Shown: piece by piece, positions 36,925-45,447 of the stretch
Layout: every line of letters starts with the position of its first letter
How positions within the stretch are numbered: position 1 is the first letter of the stretch
DNA from: Allocatelliglobosispora scoriae
GTDB lineage: Bacteria > Actinomycetota > Actinomycetes > Mycobacteriales > Micromonosporaceae
Assembly (NCBI RefSeq): GCF_014204945.1
Contig: NZ_JACHMN010000002.1
Location: 3,557,001 to 3,621,000 of the forward strand
Length of the DNA stretch: 64,000 nt
Direction: 5' to 3'
The notes under the pieces: model-generated
What the model saw: the letters and a program-made list of their open reading frames with translations, nothing else
What the model was told of the DNA's origin: nothing
The model's database searches: none
Made by a program: the position numbers and the translations under genes

Positions 36925-37413
36925 TCAGGCAGTGGCGCAGCGGCGCTCGACGGCCTCGCCGACGTTCTCGAAGTCCTGCGCGTCGAAGGAAGCCTGGAGC
37001 TTGGCGATGTCCGGACCGGCCGCGATGGCCTTGGTGACCACATCGTTGAGCGCCTTCAGATCGGCGTCAACAGCTGCCTTGAGCTGCGGGTCGTTGATCG
37101 CCGAGGCGTTCGAGCCGTAAGCCGCGGTGAACTCCTGGAGCGCCTGGAGCGCCTCGGCGGCGACGGCCGGAGCCTTGCTGTTGTCGGCCTCGGCCGCGAT
37201 CAGCTTCGGCGTGAACTCGATGACCTTCGCCTTGAAGTCGTCGGAGGCCTTCTTCAGCGAGGCACAGGCGGTCTTCAGATCGGCGGCGGCGGTGGGCGCG
37301 GCGGCTGTCGCCGTGGCCGTGCCGGTCGGGCTGGCGGACGGCGTGTCGTCGGAGCAGGCCGCCGCCGAGACGAAAGCCAGGCCGAGGGTGGCAACAACGA
37401 GAATGCGTCGCAT
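36925..37413 (-). CDS. Small lipoprotein, helical, unknown function
   Basis: 162 aa from the ATG at 37413 (MRRILVVATLGLAFVSAAAC, lipobox Cys at 20; TGGAGGAA upstream). A Thr/Ala-rich linker precedes a helical domain (about 45-162) with Cys at about 50 and at the end (RRCATA), probably a disulfide pair. Membrane-anchored outside the cytoplasm. No family recognised. The longer frame to 37509 is upstream shadow. Confidence 0.82.
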   Translation of the reverse strand: MRRILVVATLGLAFVSAAACSDDTPSASPTGTATATAAAPTAAADLKTACASLKKASDDFKAKVIEFTPKLIAAEADNSKAPAVAAEALQALQEFTAAYGSNASAINDPQLKAAVDADLKALNDVVTKAIAAGPDIAKLQASFDAQDFENVGEAVERRCATA

Positions 37414-37618
37414 GTGCGAATTTCCTCCAGGGGTGGGGCGGCACGTTTTGCCGCCACGAAGGGTGCGTGCCCCTTGCAGAGTAACGGGATCGCGCTCCCG
37501 ACCGGACATCCAGAGAAGTCACGACCTGGGAACGGACGCAAAGCAGCAGGTGAATGGCGTGGTGATGCCTGACTCATCGGCCGACGTCGAGGAACCCCGG
37601 CTCGTCTAAGCTGCCTGG

Positions 37619-39793
37619 ATGCTGTGGGGATCTCTCATGTTTCGGTTCCGGTGGGCGGTCGTCGCCGCCTGGGCCGTCCTGGCGATCCTCGGCGGGATCA
37701 TCGGCGGTCAGATCTTCGACCGAGCGGTCGCCGTCGACCAGCTCTCCGCGAGCGCCGAGTCGATGCGCGCCAAGGCACGCATCGCCCAGGTCGATCCGGA
37801 GGGCCCGCTCGTCATCGCCGTCGCGCGCGATGTCGACCCGCACGACCCGGCCCTGGTCGAGTCCGTCACGGCCGTCCACGAAACCCTGATCACAATCCCG
37901 GGGGTACGCGAGGCGAAGGACCTCTACACCGGACCCGGGGGACGGATCGGTGCCGACGAGCGCAGCATCATGATCCAGGTGGAACTGGACTCCGCCGATC
38001 CCGCCCTGCTCGCCGAGGTGGCGAGGCAGCTGCACCGGATCCGCGCGCCCCAGGTCCTCGTCGGCGGTGAGCCGCTCGCCAAGCAGGCCTTCGCCGATCA
38101 GGCGGTGGCCGATGCGGCGCTGGGCGAGGGTGTCGCCCTGATCGCCGTCGCCGTGCTGCTGATCGTGCTGCTCCGCCTGGGTGCCGTCGTGCCGCTCGCC
38201 GCCGCGCTCACCTCGGTCACCGTGACGCTGCTGGCCCTCACCGGCCTGAGCGGTTTCGTCGGCGTCAGCGAATACACGCTGAACGTGGTGATCCTGCTCG
38301 GCCTCGGGCTGGGGCTGGACTACGCGCTGCTCCTGCTGTGGCGGTTCCGCCAGGAGCGAGGGGGCGGCGCGTCGATCGAGGAGGCGCTGCGGACGGCGGT
38401 CAGCCGGGCCGGCCGGACCGTACTCGTCGCAGGCGGCACCGTCGGGGTGGCGATGGCCGGACTCTCGATCTTCGGCGAGCCGCTGCTGTCGCGGATGGCG
38501 CTCGGCGGCGCGGTGGTCGTGGTCGTCACCACGCTGATCGCTCTCACCCTCGCCCCGGCCCTGATCGCGATCCTCGCCCCCCGCCTCCCGACCGTCGCAC
38601 CCGCCCCGCTCCGCTTCCCGTCACGTTTTGCAGCAAAGCGTGGCCTCGGAGGCCTGTCGACAGGACGCTTTGCTGCAAAACGTGACGGCGGGCGGGACAG
38701 CGGGGGTGACGGTGAGCGGGCCGGGGTGCTGGGGCGGCTGACCCTGGTGGCGCAGCGGCAGCCGGGGCTGGTGGCGTTCTGGGTGACCGCCGGACTGGTG
38801 CTGCTCGCGGTGCCGTTCCTCGGGGCCAACCTCGGCAACTCCGACGCGCGGTCGCTTCCGGCGAGCGCCGAGGCACGGCAGCTCGCCGCCGTCGTGACGA
38901 GCGACTACCAGATGGGGCGCGCCGATCCGGTGAGCATCGTGGTGGAGTCGCCGAGCGGCGGGGAGGCGATGCGGGACTACCTCAACGAGCTGCTCCGGCT
39001 GCCCGGGCTGCTGCGGCTGGACCTGCGGTTCGGCGTACCGGCGGAGGGGCCCGCGACCATCGTCGACCTGACGCCGACATCGGAGCTGGCGGGACGCGAC
39101 CTGGTCCGGGCGGTACGCGCACAGCCCGCGCCCGCGCCCGTGCTCGTCGGCGGCCCGGCGGCCGAGGTGGTCGACTACCAGGACTCGGTGCGGAGCAATC
39201 TGCCGCTCGTCCTCGCCGTCCTGCTGCTCGCGACCGGAGCGCTGCTCTTCGCGGCGACCCGGTCGCTGCTGATCCCGCTGAAGGCGCTGCTGCTCAATGC
39301 GCTCACCCTCGGGGCGACGCTCGGCTGTCTCGTGGTGGTCTTCCAGTGGGGCTGGGGCGAGCCGGTGCTCGGATTCACCTCCTGGGGCGCGATCGACCTG
39401 ACGACGCCGGTGCTGCTCTTCGTCTTCATCTTCGGGCTCTCGACCGACTACGAGGTCTTCCTGCTGTCGCGGATCACCGAGGAGTGGCGGTCCCGGCGCG
39501 ACACCGACGCGGCGGTGCTCGCCGGGGTGCTGCGGACCGGTCCGGTGGTGACGACGGCGGCGGCCTGTCTCGTGCTGGTCTTCGCCGGCTTCGCGCTGGG
39601 CGGCCTGATCGCGGTGAAGGAGATCGGCGTCGGGATGGCGATCGCGATCGTGCTCGATGTCACCGTGGTCCGAGGACTGCTCCTGCCTGCGGTCATGAGC
39701 CTGCTCGGCCGGTGGAACTGGTGGCCGACGAAGCTCATGGCACCCTCGACTTCCGGTCACGAAACGATAACGGCATCGGACAGCCCGGCATGA
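37619..39793 (+). CDS. MMPL/RND-family membrane transporter
   Basis: 724 aa. Topology fits MMPL: one N-terminal membrane segment (about 9-30), an extracytoplasmic domain, five segments (about 170-320), a cytoplasmic loop, a second repeat starting near 380, and a last membrane block (about 530-705). LGLGLDYALLLLWRFRQE and FGLSTDYEVFLLSRITEEW are the two conserved proton-relay motifs. Substrate unknown; family members export lipids or antibiotics. Residues about 334-357 of the cytoplasmic loop come from an in-frame 71-bp palindrome (RFAAKR appears twice). ATG 37637 has a better GGGGA site and may be the true start. Confidence 0.9.
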   Translation: MLWGSLMFRFRWAVVAAWAVLAILGGIIGGQIFDRAVAVDQLSASAESMRAKARIAQVDPEGPLVIAVARDVDPHDPALVESVTAVHETLITIPGVREAKDLYTGPGGRIGADERSIMIQVELDSADPALLAEVARQLHRIRAPQVLVGGEPLAKQAFADQAVADAALGEGVALIAVAVLLIVLLRLGAVVPLAAALTSVTVTLLALTGLSGFVGVSEYTLNVVILLGLGLGLDYALLLLWRFRQERGGGASIEEALRTAVSRAGRTVLVAGGTVGVAMAGLSIFGEPLLSRMALGGAVVVVVTTLIALTLAPALIAILAPRLPTVAPAPLRFPSRFAAKRGLGGLSTGRFAAKRDGGRDSGGDGERAGVLGRLTLVAQRQPGLVAFWVTAGLVLLAVPFLGANLGNSDARSLPASAEARQLAAVVTSDYQMGRADPVSIVVESPSGGEAMRDYLNELLRLPGLLRLDLRFGVPAEGPATIVDLTPTSELAGRDLVRAVRAQPAPAPVLVGGPAAEVVDYQDSVRSNLPLVLAVLLLATGALLFAATRSLLIPLKALLLNALTLGATLGCLVVVFQWGWGEPVLGFTSWGAIDLTTPVLLFVFIFGLSTDYEVFLLSRITEEWRSRRDTDAAVLAGVLRTGPVVTTAAACLVLVFAGFALGGLIAVKEIGVGMAIAIVLDVTVVRGLLLPAVMSLLGRWNWWPTKLMAPSTSGHETITASDSPA
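38618..38688. repeat. Family C perfect hairpin inside the MMPL gene (24-23-24)
   Basis: Arms 38618-38641 and 38665-38688 are exact reverse complements over 24 nt around a 23-nt loop. Each arm contains the inner palindrome TTTGCAGCAAA. The loop holds two mini-palindromes (GGCCTCGGAGGCC, then CCTGTCGACAGG, overlapping). It lies in the sequence for the cytoplasmic linker between the two MMPL halves and keeps the frame. Loop length equals that of family B. Confidence 0.95.
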
Positions 39794-39878
39794 TTGTGTC
39801 GGAAAGTAGTACCTGCGCTGGTCCAAAGGTCTACAGCCGACTACCCGTAGTGGCCAGGGCTGGCTAGTCTTCCAGGCC

Positions 39879-42287
39879 GTGCCCCCGAACACGCCCTCCG
39901 CGCAGCCGAGCCCGTCCGATGACGGCTTCGCGGCACGGCTGCGCCATCTGCGGGCCGGTGCCGGGCTCACCCAATCCGACCTGGCGCAGCGTGCCGGGGT
40001 TGGTGTGCGTACGGTTCGGGACCTGGAGGCGGGTCGGGCGGTTCGGCCGCAGCGCTCCACCGTGGAGCTGCTCGGTTCGGCGCTGGGGCTGCGCGGGCGC
40101 GATCTCGCGGACTTCTTCGCCTCGGCGCGCGGCACCAGGCTCCCCGCCGCACCGCTCCCCACCGGGGCACCTGTCCTGCGGCGCCTGCCCGTACCGGTGG
40201 AGCTGATCGGCCGCGACCACGAACTCGGCGGCCTCATCGAGCACCTGCGCCGCGACGGCGGCCTGACCACGCTCGTCGGGCTCGCCGGAGTGGGCAAGAC
40301 CGTGCTCGCCTGGGCCGCCGCGCACCGGGTCTCGGCGCACTTCCCGGGCGGCGTCGTCGGCGTGACCGTCACCGAGGGCGACACCGAGGCCGATGTCATC
40401 GACTCGCTCGGCGCCGTGCTCGGCGTCAGCCACCCGGAGGCGCTCGCCCGCCGATTCACCCAGCCCACGCTGGTCCTCGTCGACTCCGTCGATCACGCGC
40501 CGGGCTCCTGCGAGGCGGTGATCGCGCGGCTGCTCGCCGCCTCGCCGCAGCTCCGCATGATCGCGACCGGCCGGGGCTCGCTCGGTGTCAGCGGCGAGCG
40601 GGTCTGGCCGGTCGCCCCGCTCGACCTGCCGCCGCCCGACGCGAGCACCCTCGCCGAGGCGCACCAGGCTCCGGCGAGCGCACTCTTCCTGCACCGATGG
40701 GCAGCCCACCGGGGGGCACCGCCCGACGAGTGCGAGGTGAAGGCGGTCGTCGAGCTGTGCCGCCGCCTCGGCGGCCTGCCGCTCGCCATCGAGCTCGCCG
40801 CCGCGCGGGGCCGGGTGCTCGACCCGAGCGAGATGCTCGCCCGCAACGTGCTCGACGAGACGGCCGCGGAGATCCTCCGCGATGCGGTGACCGCGAGCTA
40901 TCGCCTGCTCAACTCCCGGCAGCGCCGGGTGCTGCGGCTGCTCGGCGTCTTTCGCCACCGCTGGTCGATCGAGCTCGCCGAGGAGCTGCTCGGCGCCGAG
41001 GTCGACGCGGTCGCCGCGCTGGACCGGCTGGTGGAGCTCGGTCTGATCAGTGTCCGGGGCACCGGCGCCCTGCGGTTCATGCTGCTCGACGTGGTCCGCG
41101 ACTATGCCCGGGACCAGGCGGAGGTGCACGGCGAGCTCGCCGAGGCGCTGAACCGGCATGCCGTGGTGATGGCGCGCTACGCCGCGCGGGCCGCCCCGGC
41201 ACTCGCCGGACCAGAGATGACCGCCGCGATCGCCCGCCTCGACGATGTCAGCACCGACATCTGGGCGGCGATCACGCATGCCGCCACCGAGGATCCGCAG
41301 ACCGCGCTCAGCATCGCCTCGAAGCTGCCCCGCTGGTGGCGCCTGCGGGGCCGGGACGTGGTCGGGCGCCGCTGGTTGCGGCAGCTCCTCGACGATCCCC
41401 GCTGTGCCGAGGCCGACCCGACCGTACGGGCCTGGGCCATGGTCGGCCTGGGACAGCTCGCCAACGAGCACGGCGCGGGCGGCGAGGAGCTGTCCGCCGT
41501 CCGGGAGGCCGTGCAGCACTTCCACGCCGTCGGCGACGTGACCGGCGAACTCGCCGCACGGACCGTCCTGTTCGCCCTATGCATGGGCGGCAGCGAGTTC
41601 GACGAGGCCCGCGAGCACGGCCAGGAGGTGCTCGCGATCGCGACCCGGACCGGTCGGCTCCGCGACATGACCATCGCCCAGCAGAACCTCACCTGGCACG
41701 ACCTGCGCGCCGGTGACCTGGTCACGGCACAGCGGCGGCTCACCGAGGCGGATCGGCTCGCCGCCCGCAGCGGCGAATCCCGGCTGCGGGTGCTGATCCG
41801 GTGCAACCTCGCCGAGGTGCTGCGGCTCGACGGGCGCTTCGGCGAGGCCGCGATCGTCGGACGGCAGGCATTGGGGCTGCTCGTCGGCCTGGGCGACCCG
41901 GGCCACCACCGCCGGGTGCTCGCCACGATCGGCCAGGCGCAAGCACAGGCCGGAGACCACGCCGAGGCCGAGGCGACCCTGGCGGAGCTGCGCGTCCTCG
42001 TCGGCCAGGCGACGGCGGCCGAGGACGGGCCCTGCGCGGTGGTCGAGGCGGCGATCGCCTTCGCCCGCGGCCAGCGCGCGCTCGCCGCAGCCTGGTACTC
42101 CGCCGCAGCTGACGCCTTCGCCGGCCAGCACGACCTGCGCGATGTCGCGCAGGCGCTCGTCGGTCTCGTCGCGTCGACCGACGACCCGGCCGAGCGGGCA
42201 GCGGCCCGTTCCCGCCTCGACGTGGTCCTGCGCGAGGGCGGCCTCACGCTCACACCGATGGAGCTGGCGGCGATCAGCACGCCGTGA
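39879..42287 (+). CDS. XRE-STAND-TPR transcriptional regulator
   Basis: 802 aa from a GTG at 39879. N-terminal XRE HTH (about 15-75, LRAGAGLTQSDLAQRAGVGVRTVRDLEAG), NB-ARC-like ATPase with Walker A GLAGVGKT (about 134-141) and LVLVDSVDH, winged-helix region, then TPR-rich C-terminus (about 440-795). STAND proteins are signal-gated NTPase switches, in actinomycetes often controlling secondary metabolism. A TAGTCT seven bases before the GTG suggests a leaderless start. No partner gene is adjacent, and the target is unknown. Confidence 0.9.
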   Translation: MPPNTPSAQPSPSDDGFAARLRHLRAGAGLTQSDLAQRAGVGVRTVRDLEAGRAVRPQRSTVELLGSALGLRGRDLADFFASARGTRLPAAPLPTGAPVLRRLPVPVELIGRDHELGGLIEHLRRDGGLTTLVGLAGVGKTVLAWAAAHRVSAHFPGGVVGVTVTEGDTEADVIDSLGAVLGVSHPEALARRFTQPTLVLVDSVDHAPGSCEAVIARLLAASPQLRMIATGRGSLGVSGERVWPVAPLDLPPPDASTLAEAHQAPASALFLHRWAAHRGAPPDECEVKAVVELCRRLGGLPLAIELAAARGRVLDPSEMLARNVLDETAAEILRDAVTASYRLLNSRQRRVLRLLGVFRHRWSIELAEELLGAEVDAVAALDRLVELGLISVRGTGALRFMLLDVVRDYARDQAEVHGELAEALNRHAVVMARYAARAAPALAGPEMTAAIARLDDVSTDIWAAITHAATEDPQTALSIASKLPRWWRLRGRDVVGRRWLRQLLDDPRCAEADPTVRAWAMVGLGQLANEHGAGGEELSAVREAVQHFHAVGDVTGELAARTVLFALCMGGSEFDEAREHGQEVLAIATRTGRLRDMTIAQQNLTWHDLRAGDLVTAQRRLTEADRLAARSGESRLRVLIRCNLAEVLRLDGRFGEAAIVGRQALGLLVGLGDPGHHRRVLATIGQAQAQAGDHAEAEATLAELRVLVGQATAAEDGPCAVVEAAIAFARGQRALAAAWYSAAADAFAGQHDLRDVAQALVGLVASTDDPAERAAARSRLDVVLREGGLTLTPMELAAISTP

Positions 42288-42304
42288 CCTGCGGCACCAT
42301 TAGG

Positions 42305-42334
42305 ACCAACTCTTCAAGAGTTGCGATGGTCTTG
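42305..42334. repeat. Family B solo arm between convergent genes
   Basis: A 30-nt match to the right arm of the family B element (ACCAACTCTTCAAGAGTTGC, then ATGGTCTTG), with no partner arm. It still folds: CAACTCTT/AAGAGTTG is self-complementary and ACCAT (42296-42300) pairs with ATGGT (42326-42330). It lies between the STAND and CapA-like genes. Confidence 0.82.
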
Positions 42335-42343
42335 GCCGCGCGC

Positions 42344-43504
42344 TTAGACGACCACCTGCGGATTCGCGCCGCGCGATCTGACGACCCCGGCGGTACGCCG
42401 ACCGCTCGCCACGCACTCCGCGACGTGCCCGCCCCGGTGCGCGCAGTCCGCCACCAGCAGCACTCGACGGGGGCCGCTGTCGAGGCTCATGTAGATCGGC
42501 AGGGCGACCGCCTGTGTGACCTCGAATCGCCCGGGAGCCACCTCCGTGAAGGAGAACCGGGCGAGCACGCCGTCCCGGGTGGCCGCGAGCTGCCGCTGGG
42601 TGGAGACGAAGTTGCCCATGCCGTAGGCGACCCATTTGCGCCCGATCCGCTCGAACGGCTGCACCACGTGCGCATGGTGCCCGACGATCAGGTCGACGTC
42701 GGGGGAGGCGAGCAGCGCCTTCGCGACGGTGCGCTGCTGGGTGCCGGGTTCGTGCTGGTACTCGTCGCCCCAGTGCAGGGAGACGATGATGATCTCCGCT
42801 CCGCCGAGGCGGGCCCGCCGTGCCTCGGCGAGGATCGCGGGTGCGCTGAGCAGGTTGGCCACCCAGGGCTTCCCCTTCGGCCTCGGGACGCCGTTGAAGC
42901 CGTAGGCATAGGAGAGCTGCGCCACGCGTACCCCGTGGATGGTCATGAAGTTGATCTTTGCGGCCTCAGCCGGGTCCCGGGCCGAGCCGGCATGCGCGAT
43001 CCCGGCACCGTCGAGTGCGTCGAGCGTGCGTTTGATGCCGGCCCGGCCGCCGTCGAGGATGTGGTTGGAGGCGGTGGAGCAGGTGTCGAAGCCCAGGTCG
43101 GCGAGGGCGGGGACCACCTGCGGCGGGACCTTGAAGGTCGGAAACCCGGTGAAGGGGCCGCCCGGCGCGCCGAGCGGCGTCTCCAGGTGGCAGATCGCGA
43201 GGTCCGCAGCCGAGATCACCGACTTGACCGCGGCGAAGAGCGGCCGGAAGTCCAGGCCGCGACCTCGGCCGTCGACCTGGGCCTGGTTCCACAGCCCTTG
43301 GTGCAGCAGCACGTCACCGGCGGCGATCAGGCTGATCGAGCGCGGCGGAGACGGCGGTGGTGTGGCCTGCTGCGCCACGACCCGGTGGGGCAGCCCGGTG
43401 TTGAGGTGCCCGCCGCCGCGGTCGAAGGGGCTGACGGCGGCGGCGAGCCCGACGGCGATGATCGTTATGGCCGTGCCGAGACGGCCCAGCTGCTGGATCT
43501 CCAC
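42344..43504 (-). CDS. CapA/PGA_cap-family protein, membrane-anchored or secreted
   Basis: 386 aa. N-terminal hydrophobic segment (about 7-27) without a lipobox, then the CapA domain: AAGDVLLHQGLW, DLAICHLETPLGAPGGPF, TCSTASNHILDGGRAGIKRTLDAL, VSLHWGDEYQHEP and VGHHAHVVQP. It is close to the lipoprotein at 18712-19785 but has a basic C-terminal extension (about 345-386). Its promoter is a near copy of the ECF sigma gene's own, so it is probably part of that sigma regulon. No polyglutamate synthase genes nearby. Confidence 0.9.
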   Translation of the reverse strand: MEIQQLGRLGTAITIIAVGLAAAVSPFDRGGGHLNTGLPHRVVAQQATPPPSPPRSISLIAAGDVLLHQGLWNQAQVDGRGRGLDFRPLFAAVKSVISAADLAICHLETPLGAPGGPFTGFPTFKVPPQVVPALADLGFDTCSTASNHILDGGRAGIKRTLDALDGAGIAHAGSARDPAEAAKINFMTIHGVRVAQLSYAYGFNGVPRPKGKPWVANLLSAPAILAEARRARLGGAEIIIVSLHWGDEYQHEPGTQQRTVAKALLASPDVDLIVGHHAHVVQPFERIGRKWVAYGMGNFVSTQRQLAATRDGVLARFSFTEVAPGRFEVTQAVALPIYMSLDSGPRRVLLVADCAHRGGHVAECVASGRRTAGVVRSRGANPQVVV

Positions 43505-43559
43505 GGTGGCGGCATCCTTGGCAGAGGTCGGATGGAGCAGCGCTCCTCGGGTCGCGCTC

Positions 43560-43587
43560 TACACGCCGAGCCGGGAAGGCCGGTTGC
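43560..43587 (-). promoter_or_regulatory. ECF-type promoter of the CapA-like gene
   Basis: Minus strand GCAACC (43587-43582), 16 nt, CGTGTA (43565-43560), about 55 nt before the ATG. The same boxes and spacing occur at 29407-29434, and the sequence downstream of the -10 (AGCGCGACCC) is also conserved. Confidence 0.8.
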
Positions 43588-43606
43588 ACCCGCCGCCATC
43601 GCGGGC

Positions 43607-45082
43607 CTACTCGGTCGGCCAGGTGTGGACCGGCTCGTTGTCGCGCTGCAGTTCGGCATAGCGGCCGAGCATCAGCCGCAGGGCCGCCGGCCGGGTCAGC
43701 CCCCGGCGCTCCGCCGCCCGGACGAACTCCACCTGCCACGTCGAGCCGTTACGCCCGGTGAGGCAGCGCTGCTCGATGATGCCGAGCAGATGGCTGCTCA
43801 CCGCCGGGTCGACCCCGAAGCCTTCGAGGCCCGCCGCGGCGAGGGGAAGGAGCTGGTCGAGGAGCAGATCGGTCGCCCTGACCTCGCCGATCCTGGGCCA
43901 GTTGATCGGAGCGGCGATGCCCCGGCGGGCCGCGGCGTGGAAGTTGTCCTCGGCGGCGCTGAAGGTGAGCTGCGTCCAGATCGGACGGTCAGCCTCGGCG
44001 AAGTGCTTGACGAGCCCGTAGTAGAGGGCGGCGTTCGCCATCATGTCGACGACCGTCGGCCCGGCGGGCAGGACTCTGTTCTCCACGCGCAGGTGCGGGC
44101 GGCCCTTCATGATGTCGTAGACCGGCCGGTTCCACCGGTAGATCGTGCCGTTGTGCAGCCGCAGTTCGGAGAGGTGCGGTACGCCACCGGAGCGCAGCAC
44201 CGAGAGCGGGTCCTCGTCGTCGGAGATCGGCAGCAGCGGCGGGAAGTAGCGGACGTTCTCCTCGAAGAGGTCGAAGATCGAGGTGATCCAGCGCTCCCCG
44301 AACCAGACCCTCGGCCGGACGCCCTGAGCGCGCAGCTCGTCCGGGCGGGTGTCGGTCGCCTGCTCGAAGAGCGCGATCCGGGTCTCCTGCCAGAGCTGGT
44401 GTCCGAAGAGGAACGGGGAGTTGGCGCCCACCGCGACCTGGAAGGCGGCGATCGCCTGGGACGCGTTCCAGTAGTTGGCGAACTCCTCCGGCGCGACCTG
44501 CAGGTGGAACTGCATGCTCGTGCAGGCCGCCTCCGGCGCGATCGACCCGGTCCGCGTCCGCAGGTGATCGGTGCCCCGGATGTCGAGGGCGATGCTCTCG
44601 CCGCGGGCGTCGACGATCTGGTCGTTGAGGATGAGGTATCGGCCGATGGGGGAGAGGTTCTCCTTGATCGCGTGGTCGCCGGTGAGGGTGGGCAGGATGC
44701 CGATCAGCACGAGGCGGGCGCCATGGCTCTGGGCGACCTTGTCGGCCTTGCCGACGGCCTCCCGCACCTGCCCCTCGTAGGTCAGGAACCCATCACCGCT
44801 GATGAGCTGGGGCGGCACGTTCAGTTCGAGGTTGAACTGCCCGAGTTCGGGCTGGAAGCGGGAATCGCTCAGATCGTGCAGGATTCCCAGATTGGCCATC
44901 GCCGGCTGCTGCTCGTGGTCGACGAGGTTGATCTCGATCTCCATGCCCGTCATGGGCGAGTCGGAGTCGAAGGCGAACTCGTCGAGCATGAGCGCGAAGG
45001 TGTCCAGGCAACGCCTGACCTTCTGCCGGTAATGCGTGCGATCAGCCTGCGTGAAACCGACTTCCGACACTTCCTTCCCCAT
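43607..45082 (-). CDS. GCS2-type carboxylate-amine ligase (glutamate-cysteine ligase family)
   Basis: 491 aa. ATP-grasp-like GCS2 fold: GMEIEINLVDH near 46-56, FQPELGQFNLELNVPP, TGSIAPEAACTSMQFHLQV, the later HNGTIYRWNRPVYD and LRVENRVLPAGPTVVDMMAN. The family joins an amine to the gamma-carboxylate of glutamate, most often cysteine. In mycothiol-using actinobacteria this could be a gamma-glutamylcysteine step (for example towards ergothioneine), but no egt genes are nearby. GGGGAGGG precedes the ATG; TTGAGG-18-TTACCT at 45149-45120 is a candidate promoter. Confidence 0.85.
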   Translation of the reverse strand: MGKEVSEVGFTQADRTHYRQKVRRCLDTFALMLDEFAFDSDSPMTGMEIEINLVDHEQQPAMANLGILHDLSDSRFQPELGQFNLELNVPPQLISGDGFLTYEGQVREAVGKADKVAQSHGARLVLIGILPTLTGDHAIKENLSPIGRYLILNDQIVDARGESIALDIRGTDHLRTRTGSIAPEAACTSMQFHLQVAPEEFANYWNASQAIAAFQVAVGANSPFLFGHQLWQETRIALFEQATDTRPDELRAQGVRPRVWFGERWITSIFDLFEENVRYFPPLLPISDDEDPLSVLRSGGVPHLSELRLHNGTIYRWNRPVYDIMKGRPHLRVENRVLPAGPTVVDMMANAALYYGLVKHFAEADRPIWTQLTFSAAEDNFHAAARRGIAAPINWPRIGEVRATDLLLDQLLPLAAAGLEGFGVDPAVSSHLLGIIEQRCLTGRNGSTWQVEFVRAAERRGLTRPAALRLMLGRYAELQRDNEPVHTWPTE

Positions 45083-45447
45083 GCGCCCTCCCCAGGTGCT
45101 GATGGTGGTTCGTGTCTCTAGGTAATCATCCCGTCGCTGTGCGCCTCAACGGTACGGCTGTACGGGTATTTGTGGGTGGCTATTCGCCACCTGGCTGAAA
45201 TCTGTCACATCGCGTGCCGGTCTGGATCTTTCGCCGCAGTCCTGCCGTGGGCTTGGCAATAGGGACAGCGGCAGAAATGGCGGCAGAATCGGGTCTGGGT
45301 TCGTCAGATAAGCCCGAAAACGGACGTCGCCTTCACGAGGTTGGTTAACGTTTACCCGGGAGGTCGCGGGGGCGACCCGGGGGGAACGACCGGTGCGGGC
45401 GGGAGTGGGGGCAAGGCTAGGGGGGTCCCGTCCGCACCGCACTCCCC
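45083..45447. promoter_or_regulatory. Intergenic region upstream of the GCS2-type gene
   Basis: 365 bp between the GCS2 start and the 3' end of the next minus-strand gene. The only signal I can support is a promoter-like pair on the minus strand (TTGAGG at 45149-45144, TTACCT at 45125-45120, 18-nt spacer). No coding frame or family A/B hairpin is seen. Confidence 0.45.

Noticed and set aside
37444-37462. GGCGGCA/TGCCGCC hairpin upstream of the small lipoprotein
   Set aside because: A 7-bp stem is unremarkable in such GC-rich DNA and lacks the features of the long hairpins.
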